A DNA stretch of 64,000 nt. Source: Sphingomonas panacisoli (GTDB lineage: Bacteria; Pseudomonadota; Alphaproteobacteria; Sphingomonadales; Sphingomonadaceae). Under the pieces are notes generated by a model that searched no databases, was not told the origin of the DNA, and saw only the letters and a program-made list of their open reading frames with translations. Positions 34,027 to 43,392 of this stretch are shown one piece after another (positions within the stretch are counted from its first letter, which is position 1; every line of letters begins with the position of its first letter). The DNA is taken from contig NZ_CP042306.1 in the NCBI RefSeq assembly GCF_007859635.1, positions 558,001 through 622,000 on the forward strand. The letters run 5' to 3'. A program made the translations under genes and the position numbers.

Positions 34027-34509
34027 ATGACCGATACGACGATAGACGCTCCCGAAGTCGACGAGATGAGCCACGACGATGTAATTGCGTTGCTGCGCAG
34101 CCAACAGAATTTCGCGTTGGCGATACCCGCGGGGATCGTCGCGGCGATCGCGGGCGCGGTGCTGTGGGCCGTGGTCGTCTATGTCAGCGGCTATGCGCTG
34201 GGCCTGATGGCGATCGCGGTCGGCGCGATGGTCGGTTACGCCGTTCGCGCCGCCGGCAAGGGGGTCGATCAGAAGTTCGGCATTCTCGGCGCCGTGTGCG
34301 CAGCCTTGGGGTGGGCACTCGGAACGTTGCTTGCCGATATCGCAATGCTCGCGAAGCTGGAAAATCTGTCGTTCGCGGAAACGATCGGCCGGCTCGGCAT
34401 GGATGGCAGCGTGTCGCTGTTCATGGCGGCGGCGGATGTGATGGACATCCTGTTTCTCGGCATCGCGATGTACGAAGGGTATAAGTTCGCGCTTCGCCAT
34501 CGGCTCTGA
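34027..34509 (+). CDS. Four-helix membrane protein, unknown
   Basis: A 160-residue protein starting MTDTTIDAPEVDEMSHDDVI (acidic cytoplasmic tail), then helices including AIPAGIVAAIAGAVLWAVVV and ALGLMAIAVGAMVGYAVRAA, a hairpin around GILGAVCAALGWALGTLLAD and a final one near MAAADVMDILFLGIAMY. ATG 34027 has GGGGGGAA eight bases upstream. A TTGTCC-N16-TACCAT promoter may lie 70 nt upstream. Family not recognised. It ends at a bidirectional terminator. Confidence 0.75.
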   Translation: MTDTTIDAPEVDEMSHDDVIALLRSQQNFALAIPAGIVAAIAGAVLWAVVVYVSGYALGLMAIAVGAMVGYAVRAAGKGVDQKFGILGAVCAALGWALGTLLADIAMLAKLENLSFAETIGRLGMDGSVSLFMAAADVMDILFLGIAMYEGYKFALRHRL

Positions 34510-34532
34510 CCGGCAACGACAGGGACGAAAAG

Positions 34533-34567
34533 GGGCGCCCGGATTGCTCCGGACGCCCGTTTTATTT
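34533..34567. terminator. Bidirectional rho-independent terminator
   Basis: GGGCGCCCGGA, loop TTGC, TCCGGACGCCC form an 11-bp stem with one mismatch, followed on the plus strand by GTTTTATTT and preceded on the other side by GAAAA (read as TTTTC on the minus strand). It lies between the four-helix gene and the convergent glnA. Confidence 0.85.
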
Positions 34568-34585
34568 GTCGGCGGCCGCCAGCGC

Positions 34586-35998
34586 TCAGGCCGAATAGTA
34601 CATATCGAATTCGACCGGGCTCGGCGTCATCTCGAACCGCGCGACGTCGGCGCGCTTGATCTCGATATACGCCTCGATCTGGTCCTTCGAGAACACGTCG
34701 CCCTTCAGCAGGAAGTCCATATCGGCTTCCAGGCTGTCGAGTGCTTCGCGCAACGAACCGCACACGGTCGGCACTTCGGCGAGTTCGGCCGGGGGCAGAT
34801 CGTAGAGGTTCTTGTCCATCGCGTCGCCGGGGTGGAGCCGGTTCTGGATGCCGTCCAGGCCGGCCATGAACAATGCCGCGTAGCACAGATACGGGTTCGC
34901 CATCGCGTCGGGGAAGCGGACCTCGACGCGCTTCGCCTTGGCGCCGGTGCCGTACGGGATGCGGCACGATGCCGAGCGGTTACGCGAGCTGTACGCCAGC
35001 AGCACCGGCGCTTCGTAGCCCGGCACCAGCCGCTTGTAGCTGTTGGTGGTCGGGTTGGTGAACGCGTTCAGCGCCTTGGCATGCTTGATGATGCCGCCGA
35101 TGAAGTACAGGCACATATCCGACAGACCGGCATAGCCGTTCCCGGCGAACAACGGCTCCTTGCCGTTCCAGATCGACAAATGGGTGTGCATGCCCGATCC
35201 GTTATCTTCCTTGATCGGCTTGGGCATGAAGGTCGCCGACTTGCCATAGGCGTGGGCTACCTGGTGCACGACATATTTGTAGATCTGCATGCGGTCGGCA
35301 GTCACCGTCAGCGTGCCGAAGGTCAGGCCGAGCTCGTGCTGCGCGGCGGCGACTTCGTGGTGATGCTTGTCGCAGGGCAGGCCCATTTCGAGCATGGTCG
35401 AGACCATCTCGCCGCGAATGTCGATCGCGCTGTCGACCGGCGCAACCGGGAAATACCCGCCCTTGGCGCGCGGGCGATGGCCCAGATTGCCGCCGTCATA
35501 GCTGGTGCCGGTGTTGGTCGGCAGCTCGATATCGTCGATCTTGTAAAACGACTGGTTGTAGCTGGTGTCGAACTGGACGTTGTCGAACATGAAGAATTCG
35601 GCTTCCGGCCCGATATAGACGGTGTCGCCGATGCCCGTCGTCTTCAGATACGCCTCGGCGCGCTTGGCGGTCGAGCGCGGGTCGCGGGCATAGAGTTCGC
35701 CGGTCGACGGCTCGACGATGTCGCACACCAGGATCAGCATCGGCGTCGCCGAGAACGGATCGACATAGACCGCGTCCAGATCCGGCTTCAGGATCATGTC
35801 CGACTCGTTGATCGCCTTCCAGCCTTCGATCGACGACCCGTCGAACATGAAGCCGTCGGTCAGCTCGTCCTCGCCGACCACGCCTGACACCATGGTCAGA
35901 TGCTGCCACTTGCCCTTGGGATCGGTGAAGCGCAGGTCGACCCACTCGATCTCCTCGTCCTTGATCCGCTTCAGGATATCGTTCGCCGACGTCGCCAT
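34586..35998 (-). CDS. glnA: Type I glutamine synthetase
   Basis: A 470-residue GS-I that makes glutamine from glutamate, ammonia and ATP as a dodecamer. Seen: [27 protein letters not shown] (active-site loop), [11 protein letters not shown] and the adenylylation Tyr399 in [11 protein letters not shown], so GlnE can silence it by AMP addition. It lies downstream of glnB on the same strand with 86 nt and a family B repeat between, the usual alphaproteobacterial glnB-glnA operon. A terminator follows its stop. Confidence 0.97.
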   Translation of the reverse strand: MATSANDILKRIKDEEIEWVDLRFTDPKGKWQHLTMVSGVVGEDELTDGFMFDGSSIEGWKAINESDMILKPDLDAVYVDPFSATPMLILVCDIVEPSTGELYARDPRSTAKRAEAYLKTTGIGDTVYIGPEAEFFMFDNVQFDTSYNQSFYKIDDIELPTNTGTSYDGGNLGHRPRAKGGYFPVAPVDSAIDIRGEMVSTMLEMGLPCDKHHHEVAAAQHELGLTFGTLTVTADRMQIYKYVVHQVAHAYGKSATFMPKPIKEDNGSGMHTHLSIWNGKEPLFAGNGYAGLSDMCLYFIGGIIKHAKALNAFTNPTTNSYKRLVPGYEAPVLLAYSSRNRSASCRIPYGTGAKAKRVEVRFPDAMANPYLCYAALFMAGLDGIQNRLHPGDAMDKNLYDLPPAELAEVPTVCGSLREALDSLEADMDFLLKGDVFSKDQIEAYIEIKRADVARFEMTPSPVEFDMYYSA

Positions 35999-36012
35999 GT
36001 TTCTTCCTTTTT

Positions 36013-36077
36013 CGTCACCCCGGCGAAGGCCGGGGTCTCTGCGTTGTTAAGCGGCCCCGGCCTCCGCCGGGGCGACG
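36013..36077. repeat. Intergenic palindromic repeat, family B copy 2
   Basis: CGTCACCCCGGCGAAGGCCG then GGG on the left, and CCCCGGCCTCCGCCGGGGCG then ACG on the right. It separates glnB from glnA within the operon, so its RNA hairpin could protect or process the transcript. Confidence 0.88.
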
Positions 36078-36084
36078 GAATTCT

Positions 36085-37042
<958 letters not shown>

Positions 37043-37170
37043 ATCGCCAGCGCTAACACCTCCCGCGGGCGCCGCCAATGTATCAGCGCTTACGCTAAAA
37101 CAGACGCGGTGCGGTGGCGCGGATTCCACCGACATGATAGCGTGACCTCGTCTGTAGAGGGGACGGGCGC

Positions 37171-38325
37171 ATGCTGCAGCAATTCATCGACGACCTGGAG
37201 GCGCCGGTATCGGCGCGGCGATTCGGCAGCGGCTGGTTTGCCGGCTTCTTCGGTCTGTTGCTGGCCTGCGCCGGGTTCGGACTGGTTGTCGCGTTGCGTT
37301 ACCCCGACTGGTTCTCGATGCCCGAACTGGCGTCGGCCGAGAAGACCAGCTGGTTCCGCCCGGTCGTCCATTTCGTCTTGCTCGCGAGCTACGCGCTGGC
37401 TCTGCTCAGCCTGTTGCTGCGCCGGCGGAAAGCGATCGGTTTCACCGCACTCGTGATCGGGATGGCTGCGGCGTTGCTCGGCGGCGCCAACGTTAGCCCA
37501 CGCGAAACGCACGATTGGGGCATCTTCTTCGGAGTCGATTTCTTCGTCGTGAACCTGATCGCGGCGGGGCTGATCTTCGCGCCGATCGAGCGGTTCTGGC
37601 CGCACAATCGCGATCAGAGATTGTTCCGCACCGAATGGCGCGAGGATCTGTTCTATTATCTGATCAGCTCGATGCTGGTGCAGGTCTTCACCTATCTCGC
37701 GTTGGCGCCGTCGAGCATCATCAATGCCAATACCGGCAGCCTGGCCGGCATTCGCGCCGCGATCGGCGGCCAGCCCTGGCTGTTGCAGTTCGTCGAGGCG
37801 ATGATCCTGACCGACCTCGCGCAATATTGGTTTCACCGCGCGTTCCACCGCGTGCCGTTCCTGTGGGGCTTTCACGCGGTCCACCATTCGGCGAAGGCGA
37901 TGGACTGGCTGGCGGGGGCGCGGATGCACTTCGTCGAGATCATCCTGCTACGCGGCGTGACCTCGCTGCCACTCCTGACCTTCGGCTTCCTGCCCTCAGT
38001 GATGCAGGCCTATGTCGCGCTGGTGTACGTCTATTCGGGGCTGGTTCACGCCAACCTGAAGGGCGATTTCGACCGCTTCGGCCACGTCATGGTGACCCCA
38101 CGCTTCCACCACTGGCACCACGGCATCGAGAAGGAAGCGATCGACGTCAATTTCGCGATCCACTTTCCGCTGTGGGACAAATTGTTCGGGACGTTCTACT
38201 TCCCGAAGGGGAAATGGCCGAGCGGCTATGGCGTGCCGGAAAAGGTGCCGAACGGGTATTGGAAGCAGTTGGCATACCCGTTCGTACGACGCCAGAAGGC
38301 GGCCGAGGCGGCGAAGGGGGAGTGA
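37171..38325 (+). CDS. Sterol desaturase/fatty acid hydroxylase family membrane protein
   Basis: A 384-residue diiron membrane enzyme. His clusters: HRAFHRVP, FHAVHHSAKAMDW and FHHWHHG supply the iron ligands. At least six helices surround them, starting near GWFAGFFGLLLACAGFGLVV. Family members hydroxylate or desaturate sterols, carotenoids (CrtZ-like) or fatty acids; hopanoid or lipid modification is equally possible here. GTAGAGG lies ahead of ATG 37171, and the gene is followed after 6 nt by DUF2200. Confidence 0.9.
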   Translation: MLQQFIDDLEAPVSARRFGSGWFAGFFGLLLACAGFGLVVALRYPDWFSMPELASAEKTSWFRPVVHFVLLASYALALLSLLLRRRKAIGFTALVIGMAAALLGGANVSPRETHDWGIFFGVDFFVVNLIAAGLIFAPIERFWPHNRDQRLFRTEWREDLFYYLISSMLVQVFTYLALAPSSIINANTGSLAGIRAAIGGQPWLLQFVEAMILTDLAQYWFHRAFHRVPFLWGFHAVHHSAKAMDWLAGARMHFVEIILLRGVTSLPLLTFGFLPSVMQAYVALVYVYSGLVHANLKGDFDRFGHVMVTPRFHHWHHGIEKEAIDVNFAIHFPLWDKLFGTFYFPKGKWPSGYGVPEKVPNGYWKQLAYPFVRRQKAAEAAKGE

Positions 38326-38331
38326 ACGGCG

Positions 38332-38679
38332 ATGGCGCACCGTATTTACGGGATGAGCGTGGCGAGCGTGTACGTCCACTACGTCGCCAAGGCCGAGAAG
38401 AAGGGCCGCACCCAGGCCGAGGTCGATGAGGTCATCTGCTGGCTGACCGGTCACAGCCCAGCGTCGCTGGCGAAAGAGCTGGCGGACAAAACGACGTTCG
38501 AGGATTTCTTCGCCCGCGCACCCTCCCTCAACCCGGCGCGATCGGCGATCACCGGCACGATCTGCGGCGTGCGGATCGAGGCGATCGAGGACCCGCTGAT
38601 GCGCGAAATTCGCTACATGGACAAACTCGTCGACGAACTTGCCAAGGGGAGACCGATGGCAAAGATCCTGCGCGCATAG
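38332..38679 (+). CDS. DUF2200 domain-containing protein
   Basis: A 115-residue protein matching DUF2200: [20 protein letters not shown], then [17 protein letters not shown] and [20 protein letters not shown]. The function is unknown in this family. It is a cytosolic, helical protein. Its start is 6 nt after the desaturase stop, so they are probably one operon. Confidence 0.92.
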   Translation: MAHRIYGMSVASVYVHYVAKAEKKGRTQAEVDEVICWLTGHSPASLAKELADKTTFEDFFARAPSLNPARSAITGTICGVRIEAIEDPLMREIRYMDKLVDELAKGRPMAKILRA

Positions 38680-38758
38680 GCGGCGATCAATCCTTGCAAT
38701 GTAGGATTTCGCCTGACAGCCTTGCCAGGCTCTTTGATATCGTCCGTCTCCTGTCATC

Positions 38759-38830
38759 GTGCTCCTGCGAAAGCAGGAGCCCAGGGCCGTTTCGTGCGCG
38801 CTATCCTGGGTTCCTGCGTCCGCAGGAACA
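38759..38830. repeat. Intergenic palindromic repeat, family C copy 1
   Basis: GTGCTCCTGCGAAAGCAGGA then GC, and TTCCTGCGTCCGCAGGAACA further on. A second copy of the same stem occurs at 57848-57917. It sits in the 212-nt gap between DUF2200 and map; nothing else is seen in that gap. Confidence 0.8.
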
Positions 38831-38891
38831 CGCGCAGGTCGCAGCGCCGTCGCTGGTGTGACCCGAGTGTGACCTTAGCAGGCAGACACGC

Positions 38892-39704
38892 TCAATAGGG
38901 AGGGCGATCGAACCCCGCCGGCGACCCGGTAAAGATCTCGCACCCGTCCTCGGTAATACCGATCGAATGCTCGAACTGCGCCGATAGCGAGCGGTCGCGC
39001 GTGACGGCGGTCCAGCCGTCGTCGAGCAGCTTCACGTCGGGCTTGCCGATGTTGATCATCGGCTCGATCGTGAAGATCATCCCCGGCTTGAGCTCCGGCC
39101 CGGTCCCAGGGCGGCCGACATGGACGACTTCGGGCGCGTCGTGGAACAGGCGGCCGACACCGTGGCCGCAGAAATCGCGCACCACGCCGTAGCGATGCGC
39201 CTCGGCATGCCGCTGGATCGCGTGCGCGACGTCGCCCATCGTGTTGCCGGGCCTGGCCTGCTCGATCCCGAGCATCAGGCATTCGTAGGTCACATCGACC
39301 AGCCGCCGTGCCTTGATCGGCACGTCGCCGACCAGGAACATCCGGCTGGTGTCGCCGTGCCACCCGTCGAGCAGCGGGGTCACGTCGATATTGACGATGT
39401 CGCCGTCCTTCAGCGTGCGCTCGCCGGGAATGCCGTGGCACACGACGTGGTTGATCGAGATGCAGCTCGAATGCGTGTAGCCGCGATAGCCGAGCGTCGC
39501 CGGCACCGCGCCGCCCGCGACCATGAAGTTGCGGATCATGTCGTCGAGATCGCCGGTGCTCGCGCCCGGCACGACATGCGGCACGAGCATGTCGAGCGTC
39601 GCGGCGGCGAGCTGGCCGGCCTTGCGCATGCCGACAAACGCGTCGGGGCCGTAGAGCTTGATCGCGCCGGTGCGTTCGAGGTGCTGGTCGCTGGTAACGG
39701 TCAT
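38892..39704 (-). CDS. map: Methionine aminopeptidase type I
   Basis: A 270-residue pita-bread metallopeptidase that removes the initiator methionine. Metal ligands are in VNIDVTPLLDGWHGDTSRMF (two Asp), CGHGVGRLFHDAPEVVH (His), MIFTIEPMINIG (Glu) and EHSIGITEDGCEIF (Glu), in the expected order. A type I length without N-terminal extension. The start ATG 39704 is divergent from a CinA-like gene. Confidence 0.96.
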   Translation of the reverse strand: MTVTSDQHLERTGAIKLYGPDAFVGMRKAGQLAAATLDMLVPHVVPGASTGDLDDMIRNFMVAGGAVPATLGYRGYTHSSCISINHVVCHGIPGERTLKDGDIVNIDVTPLLDGWHGDTSRMFLVGDVPIKARRLVDVTYECLMLGIEQARPGNTMGDVAHAIQRHAEAHRYGVVRDFCGHGVGRLFHDAPEVVHVGRPGTGPELKPGMIFTIEPMINIGKPDVKLLDDGWTAVTRDRSLSAQFEHSIGITEDGCEIFTGSPAGFDRPPY

Positions 39705-39769
39705 GTATTTCGGTCATGGAGCGCCATATAGCGGTGACGGCGCGATTTTGCGAGGCTATCGGTGTCTGC

Positions 39770-40525
39770 ATGAGCGAGCGCATCTGGACAGCGGCGTTGG
39801 TCGTGATCGGCGACGAGATCCTGTCGGGCCGCACGCAGGATAAGAACGTCGCGCAGATCGCCGCGTGGCTCAATGTCCAGGGCATTCGATTGGCCGAAGT
39901 GCGCGTCGTCCCCGACGTCGAAGCGGCGATCGTCGAGGCGGTCAATGCGCTGCGCGCGCGCAACGATTACCTGTTCACGACCGGCGGGATCGGCCCGACG
40001 CACGACGACATCACGGTTGATGCGATCGCGGCGGCGCTGGGGGTCGGTGTGGTGCATCACCCCAAGGCGGTGGCGGTGCTGGAGCGCTACTACGCGACGC
40101 GCGGCGGCACGACCGAGGCACGTCTGCGGATGGCGCGGGTCCCCGATGGTGCGGACCTGATCGAGAATCGCGTGTCGGGCGCGCCGGGGATCAGGATCGG
40201 CAACATCTTCATCATGGCGGGCGTGCCGCACATCACCGCGGGAATGCTCGATGCGCTAACCGGAACGCTTGAAGGCGGGCAACCGGTGGTCAGCCGCACG
40301 ATCGGTTGCTGGGTGGCGGAGAGTGAAGTCGCGCAACTGCTGGGCGACACCGAACGCGCGCACGAAGGCGTCGCGATCGGGTCGTACCCCTTCTTCCGCG
40401 AGGGCCGCACCGGCGCGAACTTCGTCGTGCGCAGTCCCGATGCGGCGCTGGTCGATGCGACGATCGCCGACCTGACCGCGCGGTTGGAGGCGGATGGCCG
40501 GACGGTCGTGAGCGACGGCATCTGA
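39770..40525 (+). CDS. MoaB/CinA N-terminal-like molybdopterin-binding domain protein
   Basis: A 251-residue protein with the MoCF-type domain only, as in stand-alone CinA N-terminal family members: ALVVIGDEILSGRTQDKNVA, then LFTTGGIGPTHDDITVDAIA. The family is often annotated competence/damage-inducible protein A, but it lacks the C-terminal nicotinamide-nucleotide amidase domain, so it likely acts as a pyrophosphatase-like or molybdopterin-binding enzyme. The start MSERIWTAAL is used because the longer frame is not conserved. Confidence 0.88.
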   Translation: MSERIWTAALVVIGDEILSGRTQDKNVAQIAAWLNVQGIRLAEVRVVPDVEAAIVEAVNALRARNDYLFTTGGIGPTHDDITVDAIAAALGVGVVHHPKAVAVLERYYATRGGTTEARLRMARVPDGADLIENRVSGAPGIRIGNIFIMAGVPHITAGMLDALTGTLEGGQPVVSRTIGCWVAESEVAQLLGDTERAHEGVAIGSYPFFREGRTGANFVVRSPDAALVDATIADLTARLEADGRTVVSDGI

Positions 40526-40564
40526 TTGGCGATCCGTGCGTTCGGATCGAGGAGGAGAGCGACG

Positions 40565-40951
40565 ATGCGAACTGGACTGGCGATAGTGGCGCTCGGCGCG
40601 ATGCTGGCGGGATGCGGCGGTGGCGGCACGACCGGCGGCAATGGCGCCGCGCCGACACCGGGGGCGTCGGTCGATCCGATGGAAGCCAAGATCGACGCGC
40701 TCAACGACGGGCAGCGCAAGACCGCTTTCTTCCGCGCGATCTACGACGCCGACTATGAATGCGCGCAGATCGTGAAGGTGGAAACCAAGCCGCGCGACAA
40801 CAACCGGCCGGTCTGGCTCGTGACCTGCGAGGATGACGGCGAATATTACATCACGCTACAGCCCAACGCGATCTTCACGGTCAGCGGCGTGCCCCAGACG
40901 AAGCGGCGGATGCCTAAGGGGACAACGGTTCTGCCGGTAGGGACAAAGTAG
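40565..40951 (+). CDS. Small lipoprotein, unknown function
   Basis: A 128-residue protein with the lipobox LAGC after MRTGLAIVALGAM, a Gly-rich spacer and a compact mature domain (FFRAIYDADYECAQIVKVET ... LVTCEDDGEYYITLQPNAIF) with two cysteines. GGAGGAG precedes ATG 40565. It lies 40 nt downstream of the CinA-like gene in the same direction. Family not recognised; probably periplasmic or outer membrane. Confidence 0.78.
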   Translation: MRTGLAIVALGAMLAGCGGGGTTGGNGAAPTPGASVDPMEAKIDALNDGQRKTAFFRAIYDADYECAQIVKVETKPRDNNRPVWLVTCEDDGEYYITLQPNAIFTVSGVPQTKRRMPKGTTVLPVGTK

Positions 40952-40997
40952 CACCGCTTGCGCATGCCTCTCGGCGCGGTTAGACGCCGCCGGCGGC

Positions 40998-41071
40998 GCG
41001 GGTGTAGCTCAATGGTAGAGCAGAAGCCTTCCAAGCTTACGACGAGGGTTCGATTCCCTTCACCCGCTCCA
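40998..41071 (+). tRNA. tRNA-Gly (anticodon TCC)
   Basis: The acceptor stem GCGGGTG pairs with CACCCGC, the D arm is GCTCAATGGTAGAGC, the anticodon loop is CTTCCAA (TCC), the T arm is GAGGG-TTCGATT-CCCTT, and the CCA end is encoded. All 74 bases fit a standard cloverleaf. Confidence 0.97.
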
Positions 41072-41084
41072 GCTTTCGCAGCGG

Positions 41085-41099
41085 ATTAGCTGCGCTAAT
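41085..41099 (+). other. Short stem-loop downstream of tRNA-Gly
   Basis: ATTAGC-TGC-GCTAAT forms a 6-bp perfect stem with a 3-nt loop. An outer pairing (AGCTTTC at 41071-41077 and GAAAGCT at 41111-41117) may extend it. There is no U tract, so it may be a processing or weak termination signal. Confidence 0.35.
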
Positions 41100-41165
41100 T
41101 CGTGACAAGTGAAAGCTCGGCCGGCAGCGCAAAGCGCTGGTCGACGGCATGGCTTTGCCACGCCG

Positions 41166-41741
41166 CTACGCCAGCCGCTCGATCAATCGCGCGCGAATCT
41201 CCGGCCAATCGTCGTCGATGATCGAGAAATACACTGAATCCCGCCACGACCCGTCCGGGCGCGGCTGCTGCTTGCGGAACGTCCCTTCGTACGTCGCGCC
41301 GAGCTTGCGCATCGCCGCCTGCGACCGCTCGTTGCGCACGTCGGTCTTGAGCTGCACGCGCACCATACCGCTGGCGAACGCATGATCGAGCAACAGCAGT
41401 TTCGCGGCGGGGTTGATCTTCGTCCCCTGCGCCGCCCGCGCATACCACGTACCCCCGATCTCCACCCCGCATTGCGGCGCGCGGATGTCGAGGTAGCAAC
41501 TCTGTCCGACCACCACGCCCTGCGGATCGATCACGACGTGCGGAATCCACCGCCCGGCATCGCGTTCGCCGACCAGCCAGTCGAAATAGGCGTCGAACCC
41601 TTCGGCGATGTTGAACGGCTGAAGCGTCCAGATCGCCGGGTCGGCACCCGCCGCCGCCAGCGCCGCGCGGTGGCGCTCTTCGGTCGGTTCGAGCGTGACG
41701 TGCGCGTTCGACAGCCGTTGCGCGGTGAGCGTCGCACCCAC
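41166..41741 (-). CDS. GNAT family N-acetyltransferase
   Basis: A 191-residue RimJ/RimL-like acetyltransferase. Segments: VTLEPTEERHRAALAAAGAD at the start, GVVVGQSCYLDIRAPQCGVE, EIGGTWYARAAQGTKINPAA and RVQLKTDVRNERSQAAMRKL (acetyl-CoA binding), then GATYEGTFRKQQPRPDGSWR. The substrate is unknown. GTG 41741 lies 1 nt after the ThDP-enzyme stop, so this is the third gene of an operon. The start codon is inferred from context. Confidence 0.85.
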   Translation of the reverse strand: MGATLTAQRLSNAHVTLEPTEERHRAALAAAGADPAIWTLQPFNIAEGFDAYFDWLVGERDAGRWIPHVVIDPQGVVVGQSCYLDIRAPQCGVEIGGTWYARAAQGTKINPAAKLLLLDHAFASGMVRVQLKTDVRNERSQAAMRKLGATYEGTFRKQQPRPDGSWRDSVYFSIIDDDWPEIRARLIERLA

Positions 41742-41742
41742 C

Positions 41743-43392
41743 TTAGCGCTTCTCCGCCGCCGCCCTGATGCCGTCGAGCGTCGCGGTCGGCGTGATCGCT
41801 TGCGGGTCGAGCAGGCAGTGCAGGATCGCCGGCTTGCCGCTCGCCACCGCGCGCTCGAACGCCGGGGCGAATTCGGCGGTGGTCGATACCGTCTCGCCAT
41901 GTCCGCCATAGGCGCGAGCGAGCGCGGCGAAATCGGGGTTGGTCAGCTTGGTCGCGGAAATCCGGCCGGGGAAGGTCCGCTCCTGATGCATGCGGATCGT
42001 GCCGTAGATGCCGTTGTCGATCACCGCGACGATCAGCGGGATGTCGTGGTGCACCGCGGTCGCGAACTCTTGGCCGTTCATCAGGAAGTCGCCGTCGCCG
42101 GCCAGCGTCAGGACGATGCTGTCGGGCTTCTGGCGCTTGGCCATGACGCCGGCGGGGAGGCCGTAACCCATCGACCCACTGGTCGGCGCCAACTGCGTGC
42201 CGAAGTCGCGGAAGCGGTAGTAACGGTGGATCCAGCTCGCGAAATTGCCCGCGCCGTTGCAGATGACCGCATCGGGCGGGAGGCGATCGCGCAGCCACGT
42301 CATGACGTCGCCATACTGGAAGTCGCCGGGAACTGCTGGCGGCGTGTTGGACCAGGAAAGGTAATCGGCGCGGGCCGTGGCGACGTCGCCAGCGCGTGCG
42401 GCAAGCCGCGACGCCGCCTCCAGAAAGGCACCCGGCGTCGCGTTGATCGCCAGCGTCGGCTGATAGACGCGGCCGAGTTCCATCGGGTCGGGATGGACAT
42501 GGACCAGCTTCTGCCCCGGGTTCGGAATGCCGAGCAGCGTGTAGGATTGCGACGCGATCTCCGACATCCGCCCGCCGATCAGCACGATCAGGTCGGCCGC
42601 CTTGATCCGCTCGATCAGCCTGGGGTTGGGCGCCAGGCCAAGGTCGCCGATGAAATGGTCGTCGGTCGCCGGGAACAGCGGTGCGCGGCGGAACTGCGCG
42701 GCGACGGGTAGGGCCTGCGCATGTGCGAAGGCGACCATCGCGTCGCGTGCGTCGGGGGTCCAGCGCGAACCGCCGACGATCGCGACCGGGTTGCTTGCAC
42801 CGGCGAGGAGTTCGCCGAGTGTGTCGATGTCCGCCTGCGCAGGAACCGCATCGACCGGCTCGACCCGAGGCGCATCCGCGACGTCGGCGGTGTCATCGAG
42901 CATGTCCTCGGGCAGCGCGATCACGACCGGGCCCGGACGCCCCTGCATCGCGACCCGGAACGCGCGCGCGACGATTTCGGGGATGCGATCGGCATCGTCG
43001 ATCTCGACCACCCATTTTGCCAGCGCGCCGAAGGTCGCGCGGTAATCGAGTTCCTGGAACGCCTCGCGGTCGCGCATGCCGCGCTCGATCTGGCCGACGA
43101 AAAGGATCATCGGGGTCGAATCCTGCATCGCGATGTGCAGCCCCGGCGAGGCATTGGTCGCGCCCGGCCCGCGCGTCACGAAGCAGATGCCGGGCCGCCC
43201 GGTCAGCTTGCCGTACGCCTCCGCCATCATCGCCGCGCCACCTTCGGCCCGGCAGGTCAGCAGGTCGATCCCCGATCCGATCAGCGCGTCGAGGACTTGC
43301 AGGTAGCTTTCGCCCGGCACGCACGTCGCGCGATCGACGCCTTGCGCGACGAGTTGATCGACCAGGATGCGGGCGGCGGTGCGCTGGGTCAT
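41743..43392 (-). CDS. Thiamine-diphosphate-dependent decarboxylase/acetolactate synthase-like enzyme
   Basis: A 549-residue ThDP enzyme. The catalytic Glu is in CRAEGGAAMMAEAYGKLTG, and the ThDP-Mg binding motif is LTLAGDGDFLMNGQEF...DN. The middle domain lacks obvious FAD-binding features. It could act as a 2-oxoacid decarboxylase; the upstream aldehyde dehydrogenase, overlapping by ATGA, would oxidise the aldehyde. This logic is known for arginine-derived 2-ketoarginine decarboxylase with its aldehyde dehydrogenase, but the substrate here is inference. Coupled to ALDH and GNAT genes. Confidence 0.88.
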   Translation of the reverse strand: MTQRTAARILVDQLVAQGVDRATCVPGESYLQVLDALIGSGIDLLTCRAEGGAAMMAEAYGKLTGRPGICFVTRGPGATNASPGLHIAMQDSTPMILFVGQIERGMRDREAFQELDYRATFGALAKWVVEIDDADRIPEIVARAFRVAMQGRPGPVVIALPEDMLDDTADVADAPRVEPVDAVPAQADIDTLGELLAGASNPVAIVGGSRWTPDARDAMVAFAHAQALPVAAQFRRAPLFPATDDHFIGDLGLAPNPRLIERIKAADLIVLIGGRMSEIASQSYTLLGIPNPGQKLVHVHPDPMELGRVYQPTLAINATPGAFLEAASRLAARAGDVATARADYLSWSNTPPAVPGDFQYGDVMTWLRDRLPPDAVICNGAGNFASWIHRYYRFRDFGTQLAPTSGSMGYGLPAGVMAKRQKPDSIVLTLAGDGDFLMNGQEFATAVHHDIPLIVAVIDNGIYGTIRMHQERTFPGRISATKLTNPDFAALARAYGGHGETVSTTAEFAPAFERAVASGKPAILHCLLDPQAITPTATLDGIRAAAEKR

